A DNA stretch of 64,000 nucleotides, taken from contig NZ_JBFTEH010000003.1 of the NCBI RefSeq assembly GCF_041027365.1, forward strand, positions 448,496-512,495, in the 5' to 3' direction. The DNA is from VKMB-3413 sp041027365 (GTDB lineage Bacteria > Pseudomonadota > Alphaproteobacteria > Rhizobiales > Rhizobiaceae). Both the position numbers and the translations under genes were made by a program. The stretch's first letter is position 1, and every line of letters begins with the position of its first letter. This document shows, piece after piece, positions 21,176-30,207 of the stretch. The notes under the pieces were generated by a model. It made no database searches. It saw only the letters and a list, made by a program, of their open reading frames with translations, and had not been told where the DNA came from.

Positions 21176-21388
21176 CTACAGTCGCTCGTATCCTTTCTCG
21201 TCTTCTTCGCTGTTCCATTCGTAGAAGATGGCGAAGGGATCGTCGCGCGTCTCCGGCTGCCGTCGTGCCATGCGCACCTCATCGCCGGTGATGACGTAAA
21301 CGATCTCGTCGCCTTCCCGCAGACCGAGATGCTCGAGAACCTCGGCGGGGATCGTCGTCAGTCCAGCATTCAGCTTGCTGGTCAGCAT
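21176..21388 (-). CDS. AbrB/MazE-type SpoVT-AbrB domain protein
   Basis: A 70-residue swapped-hairpin DNA-binding protein: LTTIPAEVLEHLGLREGDEIVYVI is the AbrB/MazE fold signature, followed by an acidic tail (EWNSEEDEKGYERL). Such proteins are often antitoxins of type II pairs, but no toxin gene is next to it. GAGGAC lies upstream of the ATG. An in-frame GTG at 21427 overlapping the HAD stop (GTGA) would add 13 residues. Confidence 0.75.
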   Translation of the reverse strand: MLTSKLNAGLTTIPAEVLEHLGLREGDEIVYVITGDEVRMARRQPETRDDPFAIFYEWNSEEDEKGYERL

Positions 21389-21423
21389 GCCGTCCCGTCC
21401 TCGGCGGATGCCCGTCGCCCGGG

Positions 21424-22098
21424 TCACCGTCCGCCCCCGACCTCGTCGAGATGGAACAGCATGTCGGCAGGATCCTCGTAGACGCGGAAGGCGCCGGCGC
21501 GCTCCAGCTCGTCCTGGCCGTAGCCGCCCGACAGGAGCCCGACCCCGAGCGCCCGGCAGCGCTGCGCCGCCAGCATGTCCCAGATCGAGTCGCCGACGAC
21601 GATGGCGACGCTGGTCGGAACGGAGAGCAGCTTCGCCGCGGCGATGAAGAGGTCCGGATCGGGCTTGGCGTGCTCGACGTCGTCGCGGGTCACGATCGGG
21701 GTGTTCTCGACGTCGATCTCCAGCCGGTCGAGATTGTGCTTCGCCGTCTCCATCCGGCCGCTGGTGGCGATCGCCCAAGGCGTGCCGACGCGGGTCAGCG
21801 TCTTCAGGAGGTCGATCGCGCCCGGCAGCGGTCGGACCTTCTCGGAATGATGGGCATAGGCCTCGGCATGCAGGCGCCGCAGCCGCTCGCGCCGCTCCTC
21901 GGTGATTTCCTCGCCGATCTCGCGTAAGAGCTGGTTGGTGAACAGGCCGCCGCTCATGCCGATCTTGCGGTGGATGCGCCAGACCGAGAGCGGGATTCCC
22001 TCCGCGTCCAGCGCGTCCTTCCAGGAGAGGACGTGCTGGTAGACGCTGTCGACCAGCGTGCCGTCGAGATCGAAGAGGAAGGCGGGTTCCTTGGGCAT
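21424..22098 (-). CDS. HAD family phosphatase (phosphoglycolate phosphatase-like)
   Basis: A 224-residue HAD hydrolase. Motif I is FLFDLDGTLVDS with nucleophile Asp; motif II Ser/Thr is in IATSGRM; motif III and IV are KPDPDLFI and VVGDSIWDMLAAQ. The helical cap after motif I (HVLSWKDALDAEGI) places it in the Gph/beta-PGM group. The substrate is unknown. The start at 22098 follows GGAG. It is upstream of the AbrB gene and likely co-transcribed. Confidence 0.85.
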   Translation of the reverse strand: MPKEPAFLFDLDGTLVDSVYQHVLSWKDALDAEGIPLSVWRIHRKIGMSGGLFTNQLLREIGEEITEERRERLRRLHAEAYAHHSEKVRPLPGAIDLLKTLTRVGTPWAIATSGRMETAKHNLDRLEIDVENTPIVTRDDVEHAKPDPDLFIAAAKLLSVPTSVAIVVGDSIWDMLAAQRCRALGVGLLSGGYGQDELERAGAFRVYEDPADMLFHLDEVGGGR

Positions 22099-22340
22099 GG
22101 CGCGGCTCCGGCGGGATCTCCTCGAAGCGACTTGCGACGGTGCGCGGATTTGTCCAGCGGCTTCGTCTCCCGAGCGCCGACTTTCGCCCGGACAAGCGGT
22201 GCCGGCGTGATCGACGGCGGTCTTCCCGAAGCCGCCGCTTCGCCTCACGGGCGCGCGGCGGGCCAATGATTACCAGCGGGTGAAATTCGCCGCCTCGCCC
22301 GGCGGCACCCGGAAAGCCTCTTCCAGAAGCAGCGCGATGG

Positions 22341-22355
22341 TGCATAATGTATGCA
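22341..22355. promoter_or_regulatory. Small inverted repeat upstream of the sugar ABC operon
   Basis: TGCAT and ATGCA flank AATGT, about 70 nt before the first gene of the transporter operon, in an AT-rich patch of otherwise GC-rich DNA. The arms resemble half-sites of GntR or LacI-family operators. This is suggestive only; no regulator gene is adjacent. Confidence 0.3.
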
Positions 22356-22426
22356 TTGTTTGGTGGCGATCGATCGTGCCCGGGAGGGGTCGCATCGTTC
22401 GGCCGGTCCTCGGGAGGAGACGATCC

Positions 22427-23521
22427 ATGCAGCGCAGAGATTTCATCAAGGTGATGGCCGGCGGCGTCGGGGTGACGGCCCTGTCCGGCCTCGTCTCGCG
22501 CTCGGCCTTCGCGGCCGGCGCCGACAAGTGCATCGTGCCGTGGTCGTCCGACACCAAGATGATCAAGCAGGCCGCCAAGCCCGGCCCCTACAAGATCGCG
22601 CTGTCGAACTCCTACATCGGCAACACCTGGCGCACCGAGATGGTACAGATCGCCAAGGCCTATACCGAGCGGCCCGAGGTGAAGGGCGACATCGCGTCGT
22701 TCCAGGCGTCGAGTTCGGGCAACGAGGTCAGCGCGCAGATCGCCCAGATCAACCAGATGATCCTGTCCGGCGTCGACGCGATCATCCTCAACGCGGCCTC
22801 GCCGACCGGCCTCAACTCGGTCATCGACCAGGCCGTGTCCTCCGGCATCCTCGTCGTGTCCTTCGACAACGTGGTGACGACGGAGAAGGCCGTGCTGGTC
22901 AACCAGGACCAGTACGAGATGGGCAAGAAGTGGGCCGACTTCATCGTCGACAAGACCGGCGGCAAGGGCAACATCCTGATGGTGCGCGGCGTCGCCGGCA
23001 CCTTCGTCGACCAGGAGCGCACGCGCGCGGCCAACGACGTCTTCGGCAAGCACAAGGACATCAAGACCACCGAGGTCTACGGCAACTGGGACGACGGCAC
23101 GGCGCAGAAGGTCGTCGCCAACGCGCTCGCCTCCAGCCCGAAGTTCGACGGCGTCTGGAGCCAGGGCGGCGACACCGGCGTGGTCAGGGCGTTCCAGCAG
23201 GCCGGCCAGAAGATCCCGCCGATCGCCGGCGAGGCCGAAAACGGCTTCCGCAAGCTGGCCTCCGAGCTGAAGTTCCCGATGCTGTCGATCGGCCAGTCGC
23301 CGGCGCTCTCTGCGCTGTCCATCAAGGTCGCGATCGACATCCTGAAGGGCAACGAGGTGCCGCGCTCGGTCAGTGCGCCGCTGCCGACGGCGACAACGGA
23401 TACGTTGAAGGCCGGCGAGAACTTCTTCCCGGACCTGCCGGACAGCTTCTTCACGCCGATCTCCATCCCGGTCTGCGACCTCAACTTCGACGTCCACAAC
23501 ATCCTGAAGCAGAAGGTCTGA
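22427..23521 (+). CDS. Sugar ABC transporter substrate-binding protein (Tat-exported)
   Basis: A 364-residue periplasmic-binding protein of the type I (ribose/galactose, Peripla_BP_4) fold. The N-terminus MQRRDFIKVMAGGVG has a twin-arginine motif, and cleavage is likely after SAFA. Binding-fold segments include KIALSNSYIGNTWRTEM, DAIILNAASPTGLN and GVAGTFVDQERT. GGGAGGAGA lies before the ATG. It heads an operon with one double ATPase, two permeases and an SMP-30 lactonase. The sugar is not identifiable from sequence. Confidence 0.92.
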   Translation: MQRRDFIKVMAGGVGVTALSGLVSRSAFAAGADKCIVPWSSDTKMIKQAAKPGPYKIALSNSYIGNTWRTEMVQIAKAYTERPEVKGDIASFQASSSGNEVSAQIAQINQMILSGVDAIILNAASPTGLNSVIDQAVSSGILVVSFDNVVTTEKAVLVNQDQYEMGKKWADFIVDKTGGKGNILMVRGVAGTFVDQERTRAANDVFGKHKDIKTTEVYGNWDDGTAQKVVANALASSPKFDGVWSQGGDTGVVRAFQQAGQKIPPIAGEAENGFRKLASELKFPMLSIGQSPALSALSIKVAIDILKGNEVPRSVSAPLPTATTDTLKAGENFFPDLPDSFFTPISIPVCDLNFDVHNILKQKV

Positions 23522-23589
23522 CCCCCTTCCGTCGTTGACCGATCGCGCCGGCGGCCAGTGCCGGCGCGATCGCAGTCCTGGAGCCAGGT

Positions 23590-25170
23590 TTGAGTTCTCC
23601 TTCCGATCGGTCGCCGGCAGGCGGCGAAGGCAATCTTCTGGAGGCGCACGGCATCTCGAAGAGCTTCGGCGGCGTGCACGCCCTGAAGGACGCCGATTTC
23701 TCCTGCCGGATCGGCGAAATCCATGCCCTGCTCGGCGCCAACGGCGCCGGCAAGTCGACGATGGTGAAGATCCTCAGCGGGGTCCTGCAGCCGGATTCGG
23801 GGACGATGACGCTCGCCGGCGAGCGGGTGAGCTTCGCAGGACCGGCCGAAGCCGCCGAGCACGGCGTCGCGACGGTGTTCCAGGAGCTGTCGCTGTTCCC
23901 GCACCTCACCGTCGCCGAGAACATCATGATCGGCCACGAGCCGACCGGTTTCCTCGGCCAGATCGACCGCCGCAGCCTGCGGACGCAGGTGCGCGAGCTC
24001 TTCGCCGGCCTCGGCGTCGACCACATCCCGCCGGGCGCCATGGTCGCCGACCTCTCGCTCGCCGACCGGCAGCTGGTCGAGATCTTCAAGGCGCTGTCGA
24101 AGGAGCCGAAGCTGCTGATCCTCGACGAGGGCACGTCGGCGCTCGGCCGCAAGGAGGTCGAGCGCCTGTTCGACCTGTTGCGCAAGCTGAAGAGCGGCGG
24201 CACCTCGGTGATCTTCATCTCCCACCGGATGAGCGAGATCCGCGAGTTCGTCGACCGCATGACGGTGTTCCGCAACGGCTGCCATGTCGGCACGGTCGCG
24301 GCGGCCGAGGCGGGCGACGAGGAAATCGTCGAGATGATGCTCGGCCAGCGCGTCGAACGGTCGTTCCCCGACAGGACGGAGATTCCGGAGGCGCCGGACG
24401 GGCTGCTGGAGGTGGCCGGGCTGTCGGCCGGCGCCGGCCTCAAGGACGTCTCGCTGTCGCTCAGCCGCGGGGAAGTCCTCGGCGTCGCCGGTCTGGAAGG
24501 GCAGGGGCAGGGCGACCTTCTCCTGGCGCTGTTCGGCGTCTATCGCCGGCTGAAGGGCGACATTCGGTTCGGCGGGCGCGCGACCCGGCTCGGCGCCCCC
24601 TGGAAGGCGAAGAGCGCCGGCGTCGCGCTGATTCCCGAGGACCGGAAGACCGAAGGCCTGGTGCTGCCGATGAGCGTGCGCGAGAACATCACCTTCGCGC
24701 TGCTCGACCGGCTCGGCCGGTTCGGCTTCGTCAGCAAGGCGCAGGAGCGCCGCTTCGTCGAAGGCATGATGAAGCGGCTCGAGGTGAAGGCCGCCTCCAT
24801 GGATCTGCCGGCGCGCTCGCTCTCCGGCGGCAACCAGCAGAAGCTGGTGCTCGCGAAATGGCTGGAGACCGGCGCCGACATCTTCCTGTTCTACGATCCG
24901 ACGCGCGGCATCGATGTCGGCACCAAGCATGCCTTCTACGAGCTGATCGCCGGGCTCACCCGCGAGGGCAAGGGCGTGATCCTCTACACCACCGAGACCA
25001 GCGAGCTGATCGGGCTCTGCCACCGCGTCCTGATCATGGACGACGGCCGCATCGCCGAGGAACTCGAAGGCGCCGATATCACCGAGGCGAACATCCTCTC
25101 CGCATCGCTCGGGCTCGGCCGCGAACGCAATTCCGCCGAGGCGGCCCGGACCGCAGGAGCCGCCGCATGA
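23590..25170 (+). CDS. Sugar ABC transporter ATP-binding protein (double NBD)
   Basis: A 526-residue RbsA/XylG-type ATPase with two nucleotide-binding domains. NBD1 has Walker A GANGAGKS (49-56) but an altered signature (LSLADRQLVEI) and LILDEGTSAL where DEPT is usual. NBD2 lacks a standard Walker A, as is common in this class, keeps LSGGNQQKLVLAKWL, and reads FYDPTRGIDVG in place of LDEPTRGIDVG. LIPEDRKTEGLVL is a class hallmark. The start is TTG at 23590 after GGAG. It overlaps the next gene as ATGA. Confidence 0.92.
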   Translation: MSSPSDRSPAGGEGNLLEAHGISKSFGGVHALKDADFSCRIGEIHALLGANGAGKSTMVKILSGVLQPDSGTMTLAGERVSFAGPAEAAEHGVATVFQELSLFPHLTVAENIMIGHEPTGFLGQIDRRSLRTQVRELFAGLGVDHIPPGAMVADLSLADRQLVEIFKALSKEPKLLILDEGTSALGRKEVERLFDLLRKLKSGGTSVIFISHRMSEIREFVDRMTVFRNGCHVGTVAAAEAGDEEIVEMMLGQRVERSFPDRTEIPEAPDGLLEVAGLSAGAGLKDVSLSLSRGEVLGVAGLEGQGQGDLLLALFGVYRRLKGDIRFGGRATRLGAPWKAKSAGVALIPEDRKTEGLVLPMSVRENITFALLDRLGRFGFVSKAQERRFVEGMMKRLEVKAASMDLPARSLSGGNQQKLVLAKWLETGADIFLFYDPTRGIDVGTKHAFYELIAGLTREGKGVILYTTETSELIGLCHRVLIMDDGRIAEELEGADITEANILSASLGLGRERNSAEAARTAGAAA

Positions 25171-26126
25171 CGCTCCGCCGCTACAAGGGCTCGCTCGTCG
25201 CCATCGGCGCGCTCATCGTCCTGCTCGTCTACTACTGGCTGAAGCAGCCGCTGATCCTGTCGCCCTTCGGCGTCAAGCTCCTCGCCAACCAGGGGACGAC
25301 CCTGGCGCTCGCGGCGCTCGCCCAGCTCACCGTCGTCCTCACCGGAGGCGTCGACCTGTCGGTGGGCGCGATCGTCAGCCTCTCCAACACGATCGCCGCC
25401 ACCTATATGGGCGACAGTCCCTGGAGTGTGATCGCGGTCGTCCTCCTGACGCTCGGCGTCGGCGCCGGAGCCGGCCTCGTCAACGGCCTCCTCGTCGCCT
25501 ATGGCCGCATCCAGCCGATCATCGTCACGCTGGCGACCCTCTACATCTATTCCGGCTTCGCCCTGCTCGTGCGCCCGCAGCCCGGCGGCTCGGTGCCGTC
25601 CTATTACGCAACGACGCTGACGGGATCCTGGGGCTATCTGCCCTATTCGCTGGTGGCGCTCCTCGTCGTCGCCTGCCTCATCCGCACCCCAATCATGCGC
25701 TCGCGGCTCGGCACGGCGATCTACGCCGTCGGCGACAATCCGGGCGGCGCGCACATGTCGGGGATCAACGTGCCGAGAACGCTGGTCGCAGCCTATGTCC
25801 TCGGCGGCTTCTTCGCCGCCTGCGCCGGGCTGTTCCTCACCGCGCAGACGACGTCGGGCGACGCCTCCGTCGGCACGACCTACACGCTGAACTCGGTCGC
25901 GGCCGTGGTCTTCGGCGGCGCCGTCCTCAGCGGCGGGCGCGGCGTGGCGCTGGGGCCGATCGTCGCCGCCTTCTTCATCTCGATCATCATTTCCGTGCTG
26001 TTCGCCGCCGGCGTCTCGCCCTTCTACCAGAGCGTCTTCCAGGGCGGGATCCTGATCCTCGTCCTGATGTTCGGCAACGCCTGGACGCAGCGCGCGCGCA
26101 GCTGGCTTGCGATCCTGAGGGCCTGA
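25167..26126 (+). CDS. Sugar ABC transporter permease 1
   Basis: A 319-residue multi-pass BPD_transp_2 permease (RbsC-like). The conserved coupling segment GGVDLSVGAIVSLSN is at about 55-70, with YAVGDNPGGAHMSGINV and LSGGRGVALGPIVAAFF later. ATG overlaps the TGA of the ATPase gene, and CAGGAG sits just upstream inside that gene. It forms a probable heterodimer with the next permease. Confidence 0.92.
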   Translation: MTLRRYKGSLVAIGALIVLLVYYWLKQPLILSPFGVKLLANQGTTLALAALAQLTVVLTGGVDLSVGAIVSLSNTIAATYMGDSPWSVIAVVLLTLGVGAGAGLVNGLLVAYGRIQPIIVTLATLYIYSGFALLVRPQPGGSVPSYYATTLTGSWGYLPYSLVALLVVACLIRTPIMRSRLGTAIYAVGDNPGGAHMSGINVPRTLVAAYVLGGFFAACAGLFLTAQTTSGDASVGTTYTLNSVAAVVFGGAVLSGGRGVALGPIVAAFFISIIISVLFAAGVSPFYQSVFQGGILILVLMFGNAWTQRARSWLAILRA

Positions 26127-26129
26127 CCC

Positions 26130-27095
26130 ATGGCGACTTCTTCTCTCGCGACGCGGCTGACCGGCTGGACGAGGCACGGCGTCATCGTCTCCTACGTGCT
26201 GCTCGTCGTCCTGATCCTTGCGGCGATCGCCTACAATCCGCACTTCGCCTCCTGGGGGAACGTCCGCGCGCAGCTGCAGATCGCGACCTTCATCGGCATC
26301 ATCGCGATCGGCCAGACGCTCGTGATCCTCACCGGCCAGATCGACCTGTCGGTGCCGTGGAACCTGACCTTCTCCTCGATCCTGATGGCGACGCTCTACG
26401 GCGAGGGCTACGGCGTCGTCGTCGCGGTGGGGGCAGCGCTGCTTGTCGGCGCGGCGGTCGGCCTCGTCAATGCGATCGGCGTCGCGGTCTTCCGGCTGCA
26501 TTCGCTGGTCTGGACGCTCGGCATGAACGCGCTGCTCGAAGGCGCGACCATGGTCTACACCAACGGCCAGCCGCCGGACTCGACCATTCCCGGCTTCATC
26601 CGCTTCCTCGCCGTCGGCTATGTCGGCTCGGTTCCGGTCGCACCGATCGTCTGGGCGGTGCTGGCGGCACTGACCGTCCTCGTGCTCGCCCGCTCGCGCT
26701 TCGGCCGCTTCCTCTATGCCACCGGCAACAACGAGCCGGCGCTGTTCCTCTCCGGGGTGGACACGCGCCTCGTCCATGTCGGCGCCTTCGTCGTCTCCGG
26801 GCTGTGCGCTGTGATCGGCGGCATCCTTCTGACCGGCTATTCCTCCCAGACCTATCTCGGCATGGGCAACGATTACCTCCTGGTGCCGATCGCCGCGGTG
26901 ATCATCGGCGGCACCAACATCATGGGCGGGTCGGGGGGCTATGTCGGGACGATCGCCGGCGTGCTGATCGTCGTCCTCTTGCAGTCGATCCTGTCGGTCG
27001 CGCAGATCGGACCGGCCGGCAAGAACATCGTCTTCGGCCTGATCATCATCGGCCTCGTCCTGCTCTACGCCCGCCAGGCCCGGCCGACGGACTGA
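26130..27095 (+). CDS. Sugar ABC transporter permease 2
   Basis: A 321-residue BPD_transp_2 permease. The coupling segment is TGQIDLSVPWNLTFSS, with YATGNNEPALFLSGVD and GGTNIMGGSGGYVGTIAG near the C-terminus. It starts 3 nt after the previous stop. Two different permeases with one double ATPase indicate a heterodimeric channel. Confidence 0.92.
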   Translation: MATSSLATRLTGWTRHGVIVSYVLLVVLILAAIAYNPHFASWGNVRAQLQIATFIGIIAIGQTLVILTGQIDLSVPWNLTFSSILMATLYGEGYGVVVAVGAALLVGAAVGLVNAIGVAVFRLHSLVWTLGMNALLEGATMVYTNGQPPDSTIPGFIRFLAVGYVGSVPVAPIVWAVLAALTVLVLARSRFGRFLYATGNNEPALFLSGVDTRLVHVGAFVVSGLCAVIGGILLTGYSSQTYLGMGNDYLLVPIAAVIIGGTNIMGGSGGYVGTIAGVLIVVLLQSILSVAQIGPAGKNIVFGLIIIGLVLLYARQARPTD

Positions 27096-27172
27096 GCCGA
27101 CCGTTCGGCCGCTCGGCGTGGCGACCGCCCGCAGCCCGGCCGATCAACGCTTCCTTGGGAGGGGAAACCGCC

Positions 27173-28090
27173 ATGCCGGACACGATCTTCGAAGTGCTCG
27201 ATCCGCGCTTTCGCCGTCTGCACATCCCGACCGCGCGGCTCGACCGGCTCTACACGGGCTGCCGCTGGGCCGAGGGGCCGGCCTGGTTTCCCGCCGGCCG
27301 CTATCTCGTCTGGTCGGACATTCCGAACGACCGCATGCTGCGCTTCGACGAGTGCAGCGGCGCCGTCTCGGTCTTCCGCCAGTCCTCCGGCAATTCCAAC
27401 GGCAACACCGTCGACCGGCAGGGCCGCCTCGTCTCCTGCGAGCACGGCGGTCGGCGCGTCTCGCGCACCGAGTTCGACGGCACCGTGACCACCATCGCAG
27501 ACGCCTATGACGGCAAGCGGCTGAATTCGCCGAACGACGTGGTCGTAAAGTCCGACGGTTCGATCTGGTTCACCGACCCGACCTACGGCATCGACAGCGA
27601 CTACGAGGGCAACAGGGCGACGAGCGAGCAGGGTGCCAACCGCGTCTACCGCGTCGATCCGCGGACGGGCGCGATCACGGTCGTCGCCGACGACTTCGTC
27701 CAGCCGAACGGCCTCGCCTTCTCGCCGGACGAGCGCCTGCTCTACATCGTCGACACCGGCCGCACGCACCGGCCCGAGGACGGGCCGGCGCATATCCGCC
27801 GCTTCGCCGTCGCGGACGACGGCAGGCTTTCCGGCGGCGAGGTCTTCGCCGACTGCACGGCCGGCCTCTTCGACGGTTTCCGGCTCGACACCGAGGGCCG
27901 GATCTGGACCAGCGCCGCCGACGGCGTCCACTGCTACGACCCGGACGGCACGCTGATCGGCAAGATCCTGGTGCCGGAGGTCGTCGCGAACGTCTGCTTC
28001 GGAGGCCCGAAGCGGAACGTCCTCTACATCTGCGGCACGACCAGCCTGTATGCGATCCGGCTGCCGGTGAACGGCGTCAGGACGATCTGA
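27173..28090 (+). CDS. SMP-30/gluconolactonase family protein
   Basis: A 305-residue six-bladed beta-propeller lactonase. Metal ligands and motifs: EGPAWFPAGRYLVWSDI (first Glu), KRLNSPNDVVVKSDGSIWFTD (Asn/Asp), QPNGLAFSPDERLLYIVDT and FDGFRLDTEGRIW. It would open a sugar lactone after oxidation of the imported sugar. Position at the end of the transporter operon supports that. GGGAGGGG precedes the ATG. Confidence 0.92.
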   Translation: MPDTIFEVLDPRFRRLHIPTARLDRLYTGCRWAEGPAWFPAGRYLVWSDIPNDRMLRFDECSGAVSVFRQSSGNSNGNTVDRQGRLVSCEHGGRRVSRTEFDGTVTTIADAYDGKRLNSPNDVVVKSDGSIWFTDPTYGIDSDYEGNRATSEQGANRVYRVDPRTGAITVVADDFVQPNGLAFSPDERLLYIVDTGRTHRPEDGPAHIRRFAVADDGRLSGGEVFADCTAGLFDGFRLDTEGRIWTSAADGVHCYDPDGTLIGKILVPEVVANVCFGGPKRNVLYICGTTSLYAIRLPVNGVRTI

Positions 28091-28113
28091 CGAAAGCCCG
28101 CTCCGAGGCTCTC

Positions 28114-28134
28114 GGCTGCCGGCACGGCGCAGCC
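28114..28134 (+). terminator. Weak hairpin after the lactonase gene
   Basis: GGCTGC and GCAGCC can pair around a 9-nt loop, 24 nt after the lactonase stop, followed by only TT. It is a possible operon end; it lacks a T-tract. Confidence 0.3.
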
Positions 28135-28213
28135 TTCGCAGGCACGACCGACGCGCGCTATAGTCGGTGCGGCCGGTCGTTCCGGCCGCCGCCACGCCCG
28201 GAGGACCTACGCC

Positions 28214-28807
28214 ATGGGGACCCCCAAGCTCGGCCCGATGACCGCCGACTCCTTTCTTGACTGGATCGAGACGGAGAGCGGGCGCTACGAGCTGGTCGAT
28301 GGTTACCCGATCGAGATGGTGGCGGGGCGGACGCAGAGCCACAACGTCGCAGCCAGCAATATCCTCCTCGCTCTGGTGCCGCCGGCAAAGGCGCGCGGAT
28401 GGCGCGCAACGATCAAGCGTACGGCCGTTCGCACTGGTGATCGAGGCGTCCGCTTCCCGGACCTGGCGGTGGACTGCGGGCCGCCCAATCCTTCGGCGAA
28501 GGAGGCGAGCCGGCCCACGCTGGTCGTCGAAGTCTCGTCGCCGAGCGGGCTGTCGACCGACGTGACCGACAAGCTCGACGAGTACCGCCAGCATCCGGAT
28601 ATCCGCGTCATCATGTTCGTCGAGCCCGACGTCGTCTCGATCAAGCTCTATCGACGCGCGGAGTTCGGCGAGTGGACGATCGAGAAATACGGCCGCCTCG
28701 AGGAAACCACCGATCTGCCGGAGATCGGCGCCCGACTTCCTTGGGCGGCGATCTACGACACGCTGGAGCCGAAGCTGCGTCCGGCGCTGCAGGTCGTGCC
28801 GGAATAG
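28214..28807 (+). CDS. Uma2 family (DUF820) endonuclease-like protein
   Basis: A 197-residue PD-(D/E)XK-fold protein of the Uma2 family. The N-terminal GRYELVDGYPIEM and the catalytic region VRFPDLAVDCG followed by PTLVVEVSSPS match the family; the usual Lys of ExK is not obvious. Biological role is unknown; such genes are abundant in cyanobacteria and scattered in alphaproteobacteria. Single gene, flanked by unrelated metabolism. Confidence 0.85.
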   Translation: MGTPKLGPMTADSFLDWIETESGRYELVDGYPIEMVAGRTQSHNVAASNILLALVPPAKARGWRATIKRTAVRTGDRGVRFPDLAVDCGPPNPSAKEASRPTLVVEVSSPSGLSTDVTDKLDEYRQHPDIRVIMFVEPDVVSIKLYRRAEFGEWTIEKYGRLEETTDLPEIGARLPWAAIYDTLEPKLRPALQVVPE

Positions 28808-29006
28808 CCGGGCCGCGTGACGCGACCCGCCGGGCGATCGCGGGCGCCGGGGCCGTCGCCGTTCCACCGCGCTCAGCGGAACTGTCACCGCTGGCGATGG
28901 GCATGAAGAGAGTGGCCTCTACCGCAGCGCACCAATTCGGCTAAGCTCGCGCGTCCGCCGCGCGATGCGCCGGCGCCGAACTCGTCTGCCGAAGAGGATC
29001 CTGCCC

Positions 29007-30182
29007 ATGCTGCTGCCCGACGATCCGGTCCACGCCTTCATGCCCTATCCTCCGGTGCCGGTGGACAGCGCCGCGGACGGCCCGCTCTCGGGGCTTCGGC
29101 TGGCGGTGAAGGACCTCTTCGCCGTCAAGGGCTACCGGACCGGCTGCGGCTGCCCGACAAAGCTCGCCATGGCCGATGTCGAAGAGCGGACGGCGCCGGC
29201 GATCCAGGCGCTGCTCGACGCGGGCGCGCGCTTCGTCGGCAAGACGCAGACCGACGAACTCGCCTGGTCGCTCTACGGCATGAACGTCCATTTCGGCACG
29301 CCGGTCAACTCGAAAGCGCCGGACCGCATCCCCGGCGGCTCCTCCTCCGGCTCGGCCGCGGCCGTCGCGGCGGGGCTGGCGGACATCGGCGTCGGCACCG
29401 ACACCGGCGGCTCGGTGCGCGCACCCGCGAGCTTCTGCGGACTCTGGGGCCTTCGCCCGACGCATGGCCGCATCCCGCTCGACGGCTGCATGGAACTCGC
29501 CTCCAGCCTCGACACCTGCGGCTTCTTCGCCAGGGACGCTTCAGTCCTTGCCGCGGCCGGCGACGTCCTTCTCGGCGAGGACTCCGCGCCGCTGCCGGAG
29601 AGCCCGCGCTGGCTGATGCCGGCGGACATGGTCGAGCGGCTCGCAGCCGAGCAGCGTGCCGTCTACGAGGCGCACTTCTCCGATCTCGGGCCCCGGCCGG
29701 TCGCGGTCTATCCCGGGGAGGGCGTCGAGGCGCTCTACGACGCCTTCCGCATCGTCCAGAGCTGCGACGCCAAGCGCGCCGTCCTGCCTTTCATCGACGC
29801 GACGAACATGCCGCTCGCCGCCGGCCTCGACGAGCGCGTCGCCTTCGCCAGGCGCATGACCGAAGCGGACGAGGCGGCGGCGAACGCCGTGCGCGCGCCC
29901 TTCGCCGCGGCGATGGACCGGCTGCTCGGCACGGATGGCGTTCTGCTCGCCCCGGTGGTGCACGACGCGCCCTTCCGGCTGGACGCCGGCCGCGCCGTCT
30001 TCGACGGCTTCCGCCACGCGGCGATGCAGCTCCTCTGCGTCGCCGGCATGGCGAAGCTGCCGCAGGTCGTCTTTCCCGCGGGCGACGTCGATGGCGCGCC
30101 CTTCGGCCTGTCGCTGATCGGCCCGCGCGGCTCCGACCGGTCGCTGATCGCGCTCGCGGCGCGAATGTTCGGCCGGCCCTAG
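29007..30182 (+). CDS. Amidase (amidase signature family)
   Basis: A 391-residue AS-family amidase. The catalytic triad is visible: Lys35 (LAVKDLFAV), the cis-Ser in GGSSSGSAAAV (111-120) and the nucleophile Ser136 in DTGGSVRAPA. Slightly shorter than GatA. Substrate is not predictable; it could act on a ureide or plant amide given the nearby allantoin genes, but that is inference. The start follows GAAGAGGATC. Its 3' end faces the Rieske oxygenase gene across 25 bp. Confidence 0.88.
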   Translation: MLLPDDPVHAFMPYPPVPVDSAADGPLSGLRLAVKDLFAVKGYRTGCGCPTKLAMADVEERTAPAIQALLDAGARFVGKTQTDELAWSLYGMNVHFGTPVNSKAPDRIPGGSSSGSAAAVAAGLADIGVGTDTGGSVRAPASFCGLWGLRPTHGRIPLDGCMELASSLDTCGFFARDASVLAAAGDVLLGEDSAPLPESPRWLMPADMVERLAAEQRAVYEAHFSDLGPRPVAVYPGEGVEALYDAFRIVQSCDAKRAVLPFIDATNMPLAAGLDERVAFARRMTEADEAAANAVRAPFAAAMDRLLGTDGVLLAPVVHDAPFRLDAGRAVFDGFRHAAMQLLCVAGMAKLPQVVFPAGDVDGAPFGLSLIGPRGSDRSLIALAARMFGRP

Positions 30183-30207
30183 CCGCGCACGCCGGCCCGC
30201 CGGCGGG

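Noticed and set aside
21176..23497. 773-codon minus-strand frame spanning the AbrB, HAD and binding-protein region
   Set aside because: Only its last 70 codons are a real gene; the rest is antisense to or out of frame with recognised proteins.
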